Assembly: GCA_018292915.2 (NCBI GenBank)
Contig: JACVVK020000376.1
Coordinates: 601,001-665,000 of the forward strand
Source: Batillaria attramentaria
Taxonomy: Eukaryota > Mollusca > Gastropoda > Batillariidae
Direction of reading: 5' to 3'
DNA length: 64,000 bases
A program made the translations under genes and the position numbers. The notes under the pieces were generated by a model, which was not told the origin of the DNA, made no database searches, and saw only the letters and a list, made by a program, of their open reading frames with translations. Below are positions 21,721-32,620 of this stretch, one piece after another (the stretch's first letter is position 1; each line of letters begins with the position of its first letter).

Positions 21721-23284
21721 GAAAATCTCCTCTGCTTTTTTAAAAGTTGTTGTCATCCCTGATAGTGTGATAAAGGTTTGTTGTTTATTTTTTGTAATCT
21801 GACTACAATTGAGATTATTCGTGCACTTATTTGACGAATTTGTCCATAGATTTTTTTTTTTAATTAAATCTCCCTGTACATAAAATTATTAACACTCTTT
21901 GTACAGAGTAATTTCATTTGACTTACCTTTCCTTTAGTCAAGTTTGTAATGGAAGTAAGTAGTAGAAACTTGAGACTGCTGCCCTTTTGTGGTATGCAAA
22001 GCTATAAATTGCATAGTTTGAGGCAACCACAAAACCAAAAGTGCATGGCCATCACAAAACCTCAAGTTTAAGGCGCCAGAAGCAGCTTTCTTTGACACTT
22101 TTGGAAGCAATGTGTTAACAGTGTGGCTTACGTGTTGTACATCTGGAACAAAGTGTCGTTGGCCTTCATCCTGTAGATCAGATGATCCCATTCTTCTGGA
22201 AACAGGTTCTTCATCTGGTAGGCCTCCTGCAGTTTTGATATTGACATTACACGTGCTTTTTTGTGTACATGCCTTATTATACCTGTGTATGTCCACGTGA
22301 TATGGTTGTGGTTTAGTTTTGGTTTTTTTCGGTTTTGCCATACCTGTTTGAATATTCTTTGAACTAACATAGTGATATCTGAATCACATTGAATACAGTC
22401 AAACCTGCCAAAACAGTCACCTCCATAAGTCGTGTCACTGCCAAAAACGGTCACCCCAAATCATCTCCCAACGTTGTCTTACTAACACTGTAAAAGATGG
22501 TCACCTGTTCAATGGGGCCGTGTCACCTGTAATGGCAGTCCCAACCAGCCAGTCACCCTGTACAAAACGGCCACTTTGTGGTGGTTAGCCACCTTCGCTT
22601 CACACCCCCGTTGTTTTCTCAGAGTGCGTCTGCTGTGTTCCTATCCGCTAATTGTTTGGCAAGCCATGACAGTCCCCCACTGAGTGGTGGTGGGCGGTGG
22701 GGAGGGGAGGGCGATAGGCGCGTCTGTTGGATTACTTTACAATCTATACGATGTCACTAGGAAGTGGTCAGCTGAATGTGACTGTGATTGTGGTGACCGC
22801 TGTTTTCACACTTTTAGGCCCATAGTACATTGTCCCCACCAGAGCTCTAGACAGGTGTGAGGGTGACCACATACAGTGTCCGCTGCTTTGCGGCTGGCCT
22901 AATGCCCTTTCAGTTGTCGCCGGAGGGCAGTTGGCAGTGATGCTTGACATGAAAAATCATCCCATGTACTTTCCGATCTCAGTAGTGACAGAACTACAGC
23001 GATTTTTGGACAAAGACAAAAATCGCATTGTAGTGTGTTTTATTGTTTGCCCAACCATGTCCGATCACATGTAGGTTGTTATGTAACTTAGAAAGGTTAG
23101 GCACGTTTTCTGTCAGAGCATTGCACCCTAAAAAGACGGCCACCTGTCCAAGACGGCCAATTTGGGTGACCGTCTCACACAGGTTTGACTGTACCAATGT
23201 ATCAGAAATCTTGACGTATTTCTGAATTAGAAGTGTGCGATGTTCACAGCAAATAAAATTGTTTAACGAAAATTTTCCCGTTTT

Positions 23285-23330
<46 letters not shown>

Positions 23331-24496
23331 AGGAGCTGGATCAATGGATGCTTAATCCCAGAGCATTTAGACAGTCCATAGATCAGTGCTGACCTTCGCC
23401 ATATAAAGAACGAACCCAATATTATACAGAGTCTTGGTGTTCAGTATCATGTACACTTACCTTGGGAGAGTATTCTTTCTGCCAAGAAGCGACCTGCCCT
23501 TTGTTGGCCCCTGTCAGGTCCAGGTAGTAATGGGTGTAGTCCAACACTTCCTGTTAATAATAATAATAATGAGTATTGTATAGGCGCTTTACCCAGTTTC
23601 ATGAATCGGCTCAAAACGCCGCGAACTGAACCCAACACGCACGCTCACGTGAACCACACGCATTCTCTCACACACTGGACATAAACACATCACAATCACG
23701 TGGTGCGAAGAGTCAGCTCAGCTATTTAAATTTCGGAATTTAGAATTGCATTTATTTTTTTCAAATTTGGTGGGATGAACATTTCCAAAGCAGAGGAGGA
23801 GGAAGCCGGAGTACCCGGAGAGAACCCCCGACGATCTGCCCGAATGAACAGTGCCACATACGAGAAGGAAAAATTCTTCAGAGGAAGATCAGGGTTAACC
23901 CTGCTCATGCTGAGAACGGGATGTTCCAGGCTATCACTACGGCTTTTTCAGCTTAAGACAAATTCACTCAGCAAGACCAGGATTTAAAGGTACATGTACT
24001 AAAAGAAAACAACAAGAAATGCAGGGTAGATATAAAGGCACCCCACCCTCCCATCTTTGCCAGTGCAGTTTTTGGGTTGGGGAATTTTCAGCCATATTTC
24101 CTACCCTTTCAGAATTTTTTTTTTTTTTTAATCGAAGTCTCTGGCAAAGAAAAGGTCAGATGTATATAGATGTCACGTTACTGCTGAGCGCTAAATGAGG
24201 CCACTAAATGCCTCTAAATTGCTAAAAATAGCCTCTCTCCCCTCTGGACCCCCCCCCCCCCACCCCCCGCTCTCCCTTTATCTGGGCGCTGCTCCTGCAG
24301 ACACCGGCCTGGGTTTCAGTCTTGTTTTTCATTAGCAATTTCTCAACCTGACTTTTGCACAATGGTGCTTGGGGCGTGGGACTCCTGGACCATAAAAGCA
24401 GGGACTTGACACAGAAACAGATATCCTCCGAAGTGGGGGTGTCCAGTCAGCCCATACTAACACAAACAGCTGCAAAGTTATAATGTGCGTGCGTGC

Positions 24497-24589
<93 letters not shown>

Positions 24590-26583
24590 TGTGTGTACGC
24601 GCGCGCGCGCAGTAGGTCCTGTAGAACAATTGTTCGCTCACCCACGAGCTACCCGGGTAGTTGCCGTCCATGGTGTAGATACGGTAGGCGGGGTTGGTGT
24701 TGCTGAAGGTTGTGATGCTGCCGCCAATGTAGGACACGCTGACGGCACGTGATCTATTCTGAAGGTCGTAGAACACCTCCAACTCGTCCTTGTGGGTGTG
24801 GCCATGGAACTGACCGATGATGGTGTTCTCATACCTGGTGAGAAAATTCAGGAATGGATCTCTTTGATTGAGTAAGAGCTCTTGCTTCTCAAGTTGGGTT
24901 TTTATTGTTGTTATTGTTGTTGTTGTTTTAGGGTTGCTGTCTTTTCAAACCTGAATAACTTTTAGATGTCTATACTCTTCTGAAAAACAGGGCCTAAGCC
25001 TTATCAAGTTCATGGCATTTGGGCCCTTTTTCCATGACGGTAGAAGCGACGTGCCACAACTTTCTGAAATCTGTTCATGGAATTTGTCAGTGTTTTGAAA
25101 GCAAAAGCTTGGAGAAGATGAGGACATGGTGTCCTGAACCTGGGCACCGAACACTGCTGGATACTATATATGTATAGTCAGTGTCTTTGGCTGCCTCCTT
25201 GCGCTAGCATCAGTTGACGTAAGTGAGACAGCACACGACGTGTACCTGTTAATGACGCGATAATAGTTCCAGCTGAATGCTTTCATCAGTCCTCCGGGCT
25301 CGTGATGGGACAACAGCATAACCTGATTGCAGAAAAAAAGAAAAAGAAATATGTACAAATTGTCTACGAATATAACTTTAGGTGTCATAAAAAGTTCAGC
25401 AATTTTGTGTGCTGCCGCTTGACTATAATACTGCATCAATGACAGCTGTAAGTGCTGTGCCCCAAGCGTGCATGATGGGTAAAGACTCTACATGCGATCC
25501 CTCAGTTCTGGACCAAACAGTTAGCGCGTCTACTGAATCGGCACCGCATTTTCTAGCTCATCAGCCGAAATCCAAACTGGCTCCGTGAACTGTTTTAACT
25601 GAGACTAGAACGTCTGTCCTGGATATATGTGAACTCAATAATTGTAATCAAGTTAAAGTAAAATATGTCAGACCTTTTCACCGTTGTCCTCGGCAGCCTG
25701 CATGACGTCAACAAACCACTGCAGCTGTTCCTGAGGGTCTGTGGCGTTCAGTATCAACCACCTGGAAACCAGTGGTCAAAACGTCAGATGTTGGTTGGAA
25801 CTTTCCTTGCCAAATCGAGTCAAAATTCTCGTGCAGACTCCTTTACGGTGCCTGTTTCGCACGCACAAATACTTCTATTGAAGGTAAGGTGAAAACATAG
25901 TGCGGCGTTTAGTGAATATGTTCACCCACACAGCAGTCGAGTTTTTTTTAACCGCAGTTGCATGCAGGTCCGCCAAAAGCCAAAGAAAAAGAAAAAAATC
26001 TTCTTCTTTCTCTCCCCCCCTTCCCCCCCCCCCCCTCCTCTCCTTTTTTTTTTTTTTTTTTTTAACTGGGCTGAGCGTGCCTTCTTCATAGGTACACCGC
26101 AGACGAGTTGCCAAACGTACCAGTTTGCGCTAGCTCCGTAGTTCGAGTTGAGGGAGACGATTCTGAACCCGGGGAATGGCGAGAAAGTGTAGAATCCTCC
26201 CCTAAAGAAATACAATATCACAATGGTTAACGCATTTACTAAGTCTATGGAGAATTATCGAACGGCCATGAACGAAAAGAAGGAAATGTGACACTGACAA
26301 GAACAGAAGAACATCAGCAATGCATAACACTTGTGCTCGTACCATTATGACATCCTGCGCTAAATTCAATGACCTAAGGCTTATTTATCACGGTAAGTTT
26401 GTTGTTATTTTCACAAGTGCATATCGTTGTCCCGTCTTTGATATCACCCGCATGTGGTGGAAAAGGACGTTAAACCCCCAACACACCACCACCCCCCACC
26501 CACCCACCCGCCCTTTACAAGTGCATGTTTCCGATGTGCTGATGTTTATTGTATTTCGAATCTGGGAACATGTGTTTTTTTTT

Positions 26584-26661
<78 letters not shown>

Positions 26662-27490
26662 GCACACGCACGCACGCACGCACGCATGCACGCACACAAT
26701 GTGACACAAGAACAGAAGAACACGTATACACACCTCATGATTGTTTGGTAAGTGGAAGCTGGCAGCCAGTATCCCCAAGCTTCCATCACAGCCGAGTACA
26801 GCCATGACATCATCTGCTCCCCTGCCGCATCGGTCGGGTAACTGTTGAGGTCGTCAGTAAAAGTCCAGTCAAGTTAAGAAATAATCAGCCTCGAAGTTGA
26901 CGGTACAACTGCACACCGTGCGGGTGTGGGTATGGGTGTGTGTCTGATGTTGTGTATTTTTATTTTTTATTTTTTTATTTTTTTAAATTTTTGTTTGTTT
27001 GTTGTTGTTTGTTGTTGTTTTGTTTTGTTTTGTTTTTCTTTGTACAAAATTTTGTGACCAGTAGGTGTTTTTTCACGTAATGTCACTAGAAATGTGAACG
27101 TATCTGTATGTCACATAAAGTATATGTATTTACGTACATGTAAAAAAAATAAAAAATAATAATAATAATTGATTGTCCGTTGGAATAGAAACCAATCTTG
27201 CCGGCACATACAAAACTAGCACTGCTTTAACAGGGCACGTGAGGCACATTGCTGAAGCAATCATGTTGACGAGTAAACAGTAATTAATTTAGGCCTTCTT
27301 CCTCTAGTCATGATTTAAACGCATTTCTTACCGCGCGCGATTATCCCACTTTTTCGGGTTGGGCCCTGTATGCGCAAATCAGGCAAAATTAACGGTTCCC
27401 TGACGGTGCTTATTGCAGCAAACACGAGTATGATCAAAGTGCGACACTCCCACTAAGCCAAATTTAAATCCACGCAGATATAAATTAATT

Positions 27491-27571
<81 letters not shown>

Positions 27572-30500
27572 TGTGTGTGTGAGAGGCAACCGAACTGACT
27601 TGGTTGGAATTGAACTAACATACTGGGTACAGTCGGTCTACCAGGGCCCGTATGTAAAAGTCGAGGTTAATTTAACCCACGGCTACGGGCCTTACCCAGA
27701 CTAGGACAAAAGAAACCCAAAAGCAAAATTAAATTTTAAAAAAAGCGAAAGAAAGAAGAAAAAATCCTTCTATAACAGCTTATGCGCCTTGCTGGAATGG
27801 GCCCGCTTCTTGACTTAAAACAAAAAACAACAGAAAATTTAACCCTAGAGCTAGTTTAGTTCGAGGTTAGACTCTAGCCCGGGGCTAAAAGCCCTGACCT
27901 CGACTTTTACATACGGGCCATGGGCTTTAGGGGAAGCAAGCCCTGATCCTACCCAACACTAACCTGTCGCACGGGACAGACTCATGGTTTCCCATGGTAA
28001 CATACACAGGCTTCTCGGGCAGGTATTTTCGGAACAGTCCTGCAAACCGTTCCAGGTTGGACAGTTGGGCGGTTCGGGTTTGATTCCACACATCATGGGC
28101 CGGGATGTCACCCGTGAAGATCACGTAGTCAAACTGAGGTGATACGAGGAGTTAAACATGGAATTGCTGTGTGATACGAGGAGTTAAACATGGAATTGCT
28201 GTGTGATACGAGGAGTTAAACATGGAATTGCTGTGTGATACGAGGAGTTAAACATGGAATTGCTGTGTGATACGAGGAGTTAAACATGGAATTGCTGTGT
28301 GATACGAGGAGTTACACATGGAATTGCTGTGTGATACGAGGAGTTAAACATGACCGGAATTGCTGTGTGATACGAGGAGTTAAACATGGAATTGCTGTGT
28401 GATACGAGGAGTTAAACATGGAATTGCTACATTAACTGTGAGAAAAAGGAAAGCAAAACAACAATCTTTCATTTCAGTTTGATTTTTAAATTTAAATTTG
28501 AGTGTTTCTTGCTTGTTCTAGCTGCTAGAAGAAAGAAAAAAAAAAACACCTGATCTTTGATGTCGGCCAGATGCTGGAATAGCATCTCGAGGGTGTTCCA
28601 TGGTGTGTCACAGCCACGGAAGTCTCCCCACTTGCCCGCCTCTCTTGACTTGTTTGGGGCTAAAATAATGATAATGGTAATGAATCGTACTTATATAGGG
28701 CAAATTCTCCCGCATTCATACCAACAAATATGCCCCCCCCCCCCCCCCCCCCCACACACGCACACAATCACGAAACGAAAGAAAATCCGTGGATGGACTA
28801 CCTCTGGACCAGTCCTTAAGCAAGAGTCACTGACACATCTTGGCATCAGTTTTGGCTACATACTAGGGCGCACTTCATTGCCTTCAGGGGATAAACAAAG
28901 TATTATTGAATTGAATACTAGCACAAATACTGTCCCACATCAACGCAAAACAAAGAACCTTCACTGCGAGTAGTGCGGTTTTATGCATGTGACCCCCCTC
29001 AATCCCAGGGGCCGGTGTAGCAGTCCAGATTATACCCCGTCTGGAGTATACCCCCGTATAAACTGGCCTAGCCCAGACTATACCCCCGTATAAACTGGCC
29101 TAGCCCAGACTATACCCCCGTATGAACTGGCCTAGCCCAGACTATACCCCGGGGTGTACTCTGGCCTAGGCCCGTTTAACCCTCTCCTGCCCACTTTAAC
29201 CCCCCTACCACGGACGACCAGAGAGAGAAAGACTGAGAAACGTACACGCAAACGGCCGTGTACAAAAATTTAGTGAACTCTGTTCACAGGTGGGTATATT
29301 CCGGGCAGGACTGAGGGGGTGAATCCGGCCTGGGCTGATCTATACCCAGGGGATTGAACCGGCCTAGGCTACTTTATACCCGAGGGTATAAAGTAGCCAG
29401 GGGTATACTCTGGCTTGTTACACCGGGCCCCTGTCGCCTTTCACTTTATAAGTTCCTCTGCTTCAGAATGTCCAGATCTTCCTTCTCCACCACCAGCATT
29501 ACAAAGCTAAACATTACGTGTCCTGCCACGGGACGTCAACACAGAATGCTGTTTGGATCCACCCACAAATCAACCATTAGTTCATGGTATGCTCAGTCAG
29601 GGCTACCCATGCGTGTTCGGGGACTCCACATCCTCGATTAGGTTTCTCTGCTGTGCACTTATCTGTTTCTTTGGAAATGCTGATGCTGCGAACTGGTTTA
29701 TTGAGCCGAGGAGATGATAAGTTGCAATATTTGCTGTATATGCGCTTAGTATTTATGTTTGTTTTACCTAGCTGTAATTGCTATTTGTTTTCTACGCTTT
29801 TTTTTGTAATCGGGAGTTCGAGAAATTAGCATGAAGGCGCAGCGTCTCCTGCATGTCCTAGGTTTATATTGCCCCGTAGACCAGTTTGCATCATTTGTCC
29901 AACGTAACATGTTTGTTTTTGTCAGTTTTGTTTTTTTGTTTCTTCAAGTAGTGCGGGCACACTCAGACGTGAAGTAGTCTTTGTGGCTTGCGCGGCTTTA
30001 AGCTCTAACAAGATGGCCACCAGCCCAATATGTTGTTTCCATTTAGTGACGTGCTGTCGTCGTGCTCGTTGTGTCATGTATGCTGCCCGCGCGCACACGT
30101 ACACAAGCTCTCTGACATCAAGCATGCTGACATAAAGAAAGTACTGGAAACCCTTTCCGTGCCTCTTTGAGCTCGCAAAACCCCAAACACATGAGGTCGT
30201 GTTAGCCTAAAAACTCACTCACTCCCTTTTGAAATGCTGAAGGCAGCACAGCCCTGCCTTGGCGTACCTGGATTGGCGTCGAAAGCGCGGCAACAGAGTG
30301 GTTCCCCACACTCAGCATCGGCCCCCGCCCGATACTCGATGTCCAGGTGGATGTCGGTCAGCTGCAGCACGCGAACTGTGGGAGAGCCGGGCTGCGAAAG
30401 GGAGGTCAAGGTTAAAAAAGAAAGTTGATGCTGCAGATGGAGGCGAATTCTTCTATTGTTACGGCATTTCACTTCATTCAGACTCAATAAATCTACCACC

Positions 30501-32620
30501 TTTCGGCGGATTTCCACCTTTGGATAAAAATTTTCCTTCCACCAAAAAGTGGTTCCTCACCTGAAGAACTTAAGTTAAAATCATGCAAAATACACCAAAT
30601 TGCACAGATTTTAATCTAATTCTTCCTTCTCTGAAGCTCGTAAAATCATGCAAAATGCACCAAACTGCACAGATTTTAATCTAATTCTAAAACTTTTCCC
30701 CCCCAAAAAGTGTTTCGTCCTCAGAAGCGCGTAAAATCATACAAAAATGCGTCAACTTGCACAGATTTCAGTCTAAAGTTGTTGTTTTTTTTTATATTAA
30801 GTCCGAGGGAGCATGCCCCCTTCCCCTCCCCCCCCCCACCGGGACACCCCTCGCATAACGTGTCGCAGATGTGCGCTCGTCAGTGGCTTTGCCACATCGT
30901 CACTAAAATGCAACACACTTTTCCTCCACTTTTCATGAACCATTTTAAGCCCGGATCAAGGACTACTCTACCAAGGACTACTCTACCCAGGACTATCCTA
31001 CCAAGGACTACTCTACCAAGGACTACTCTACGAGAGTAGTCCTTGGCCCGGATATATTATGTTAAGCTCCTAAGAGTTTACCTTTGGTAGTACCCGAGGT
31101 TTGACGGGTGGCTTTGGTGTGTCCGACATGGTGATGTTCCACATGACACCGGGGTAGAATGGCGTGGCGCACGCTTTACCCAGTACCATGCCACACAGCT
31201 CGTCAGGGTCGAGCACTGTTCCTCGCAGAATGGGCAGAACCACTTCCTGGTCGGACACACAAAAAAATCCCAAAGTTATACTGTGGTGTTTTCACTTTTT
31301 AGTGTGATACTTTTCTCTAGAGACGAACAGCAAAGAATCTGGACGCAGGACTGAAAACTGACAGCGCTAACTCTAAAGGGTTCAAACCCGACCATCCCCT
31401 GCCAACTATATGATAAGACTGGTTACCGGCCCCCGTAGTGTAGTGGTTAGCACTTCGGACTATGGACCGGGAGACCCGGGTTGGAATCCCAGCCGAGGCA
31501 AGCGGGATTTTTCCTATCTAGGTCGGCTCCTACCCAGAGCGGGTGTGCTATTGGCCCGACGGGGAGGCTGTTGCCACACAGCCGAGCTTCGCCCACTTCA
31601 CGGGTGCGACTTTGGGGGGTGCTTCCCTTGGTATGACACGTCTTATGATGTGGATGATTACACGGCCGGCACCGCAGGTGCCGTAATTCCCGGGCCTGGT
31701 TAATGCCGGGATATTTATGACAGGAAGCGTGGAATGCGGCCCTGTCCCGCAGTCCCAAACCACATGGACCTCCATAGCATCATCTTACTATCATCCTCAG
31801 CTCCATCATCATGCATAATAATAATTGTCCCAGTTCCGAGTCCTCCATGGGTTCCACCCATGACCTGGGAGGAACACCACTGGAGCTGGCAAAGAGTTTG
31901 GGCTGCAAAAAAAAAAAAAACCCAAAAAACCCCAAGCCACCGCACACCAGTAGGAGCAACTTCAAGCTACTGTTACCCAAGGCGTGAGCCTTCCCCCATA
32001 GCCGGAAGCCGCTATGATCAGAATGCATAATAGTGGCTTAAAGTGGCTCGTAGTGATCTGAAGATTTCAACTGAAATTGTGATTTTGCATGGGCTTTCAA
32101 GAGCTGAGCACACCCATGCAACTGAGCCCACATCCATTTTAGCTGCCACGACTGTCAGTCATTATTCATAACTCACCGCGTACAGTGGTACGATCAAGTC
32201 ACAGATTCGGTCGTCTTCGATTTTGTAGACCTTGCAGATGTCCTTGGCCACTTTGATGATTTCCTCAGTCGTCTTCTGCTGACGGACCAGGTCTTGGAGA
32301 CGACCCACAATCAGTTTGCAAGCGTCGCAAGTCAGTTTAGAACTCAAACCCTCACGACTCCGAGCTTGAATCGAAATCTTTTTCTGAGGAAATTCGGACG
32401 TGAGTTCTTGGAGTTTGGATGAATTTCGCTCTGCGGTTTTCACTCCGTTTTCGGCATTCCTGGTGAGGCTCGATTTTTCTATATTGTCGTCAAACCTTCC
32501 CACCATTTTTGCTTGTGATCTTTCTGCATGCTCACCTCGATTGCTCTGTGAGTGCGTTGTGGAAGTAACTGCTAGCAGAAGCATTAACAGGAATGCGAAG
32601 AAAACTCGGCACTTCCACAT
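21120..32620 (-). CDS. Acid sphingomyelinase-like phosphodiesterase, copy A (SMPD1-like), 13 exons, 620 aa
   Basis: Exons: 32620-32177, 31246-31082, 30391-30268, 28659-28550, 28133-27964, 26841-26734, 26201-26121, 25761-25674, 25322-25246, 24834-24642, 23550-23461, 22226-22132, 21237-21120 (1863 nt, all phases fit). Hydrolyses sphingomyelin to ceramide and phosphocholine in lysosomes or outside the cell. A hydrophobic signal peptide (about residues 1-24) precedes a saposin-B domain (Cys98, 101, 129, 136 visible). A linker follows, then the calcineurin-like metallophosphatase domain. Metal ligands match the family: D216 and H218 (LTDIHLD), D290 (TGDIPAHD), N330 (GNHE), H436 (LSHHEPG), H468 and H470 (GHTHKDE). 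The C-terminal helical domain ends in ICNDL. Human SMPD1 is about 631 aa with the same order. The length is normal and no break is seen. Exons 5 and 11 have repeats pressed against their acceptors. Confidence 0.93.
21682..21718. repeat. Poly-C tract (37 bases)
   Basis: An uninterrupted C run in the last intron of sphingomyelinase copy A, preceded by short ggggt..ccccc stem-like motifs. On the transcribed strand it is poly-G. Confidence 0.95.
22396..23191. mobile_element. ~800-bp non-autonomous TIR element
   Basis: The ends carry the perfect 12-bp inverted repeat CAGTCAAACCTG, flanked by TA on both sides (possible TA target duplication). The subterminal regions are rich in ggtcacc / ggccac motifs in inverted orientation (acggtcacc, acggccacc). 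No transposase frame is seen. It fills most of the intron between exons 11 and 12 of copy A. Confidence 0.7.
23288..23328. repeat. (CA)n microsatellite
   Basis: 20 CA units in the same intron of copy A, just upstream of exon 12 on the gene strand. Confidence 0.95.
23554..23878 (-). mobile_element. SINE-B copy, lacking its tRNA head, against an acceptor
   Basis: It is near-identical to the body of the copies at 20210 and 33284 from the TTA tail inward, but departs from them after ..gaaggaaaaattct, so the tRNA-like 5' part is missing. Its (TTA)n tail ends only a few bases from the acceptor AG of exon 23550-23461. Confidence 0.85.
24485..24612. repeat. GT/GC alternating purine-pyrimidine tract
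   Basis: (GTGC)n, (GT)n, (GTGC)n and a GCGCGCGC block follow one another within the intron directly after exon 10 of copy A. Long alternating tracts of this kind favour Z-DNA. Confidence 0.95.
26427..26513 (+). mobile_element. SINE-A fragment (3' part)
   Basis: It matches the body and CCACCCACCC end of SINE-A (ctttgatatcac, gtggaaaaggacgtta) but lacks the tRNA-like head. It lies in intron 6 of copy A. Confidence 0.75.
26586..26698. repeat. (CA)n then (CACG)n microsatellite
   Basis: About 36 CA units grade into CACG repeats, starting about 35 bases inside the intron after exon 6 of copy A. Copy B has a CA-repeat tract at the same intron position. Confidence 0.95.
27340..27492. repeat. Dispersed repeat, uninterrupted copy
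   Basis: The stretch ..gcagcaaacacgagta..atcaaagtgc..ctaagccaaat..aatccacgcag ataaattaatt is shared, with substitutions, with 34500-34820. The second copy carries a SINE-A insertion, so this copy shows the empty site. Confidence 0.7.
27494..27580. repeat. (GT)n microsatellite
   Basis: More than 35 GT units in intron 5 of copy A, with one GCGC interruption near the right end. Confidence 0.97.
27645..27919. mobile_element. MITE-like element with 23-bp perfect TIRs
   Basis: The left end starting GGCCCGTATG and the reverse complement of the right end are identical for 23 bases (through ..AAAAGTCGAGGT). It is 275 bp long with no coding capacity. No target duplication could be recognised. Confidence 0.75.
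28139..28428. repeat. 32-bp minisatellite, 9 units, at the exon 5 acceptor of copy A
   Basis: The unit begins gtgatacgaggagttaaa and repeats nine times, nearly without variation. One unit has a T-to-C-type change (gttacac) and one carries a 4-base insertion (tgaccgg). The array starts three bases from the acceptor AG of exon 28133-27964. Confidence 0.97.
29008..29431. mobile_element. MITE-like element with imperfect TIRs and internal 32-bp repeats
   Basis: The left end (GGGGCCGGTGTA..CAG..) is the approximate reverse complement of the right end (GGGGCCCGGTGTAACAAGCC), continuing into ..TATACCCC. Inside are three tandem units of about 32 bp containing ctggcctagcccagac and tatacccccgtat. It sits in intron 3 of copy A and has no coding capacity. 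Confidence 0.7.
30949..31051. mobile_element. Small inverted-repeat element built from a 16-bp tandem repeat
   Basis: Five units of about 16 bp (ccaaggactactctac) in tandem are closed by one inverted unit (gagagtagtccttgg). The ends read GCCCGGATCAAGGAC and CCGGGCCAAGGAC in inverted orientation. It lies in intron 2 of copy A, about 30 bases from the donor of exon 2. Confidence 0.65.
31427..31921 (+). mobile_element. SINE-C, tRNA-derived, with poly-A tail
   Basis: The head reads GTAGTGTAGTGGTTAGCAC (box A-like) and GGGTTGGAATCCC (box B-like with one change). A body of about 400 bp ends in a 14-base A run. It is in intron 1 of copy A. Only one copy was seen in this window. Confidence 0.7.

Noticed and set aside
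28139..28428. CRISPR-like array (regular ~32-bp units)
   Set aside because: Units are contiguous with no distinct spacers and lie in an animal intron; it is a minisatellite.
31427..31500. Possible tRNA gene (box A and box B present)
   Set aside because: The sequence continues into a long body with a poly-A tail and has no complementary acceptor stem, so it is a SINE head.
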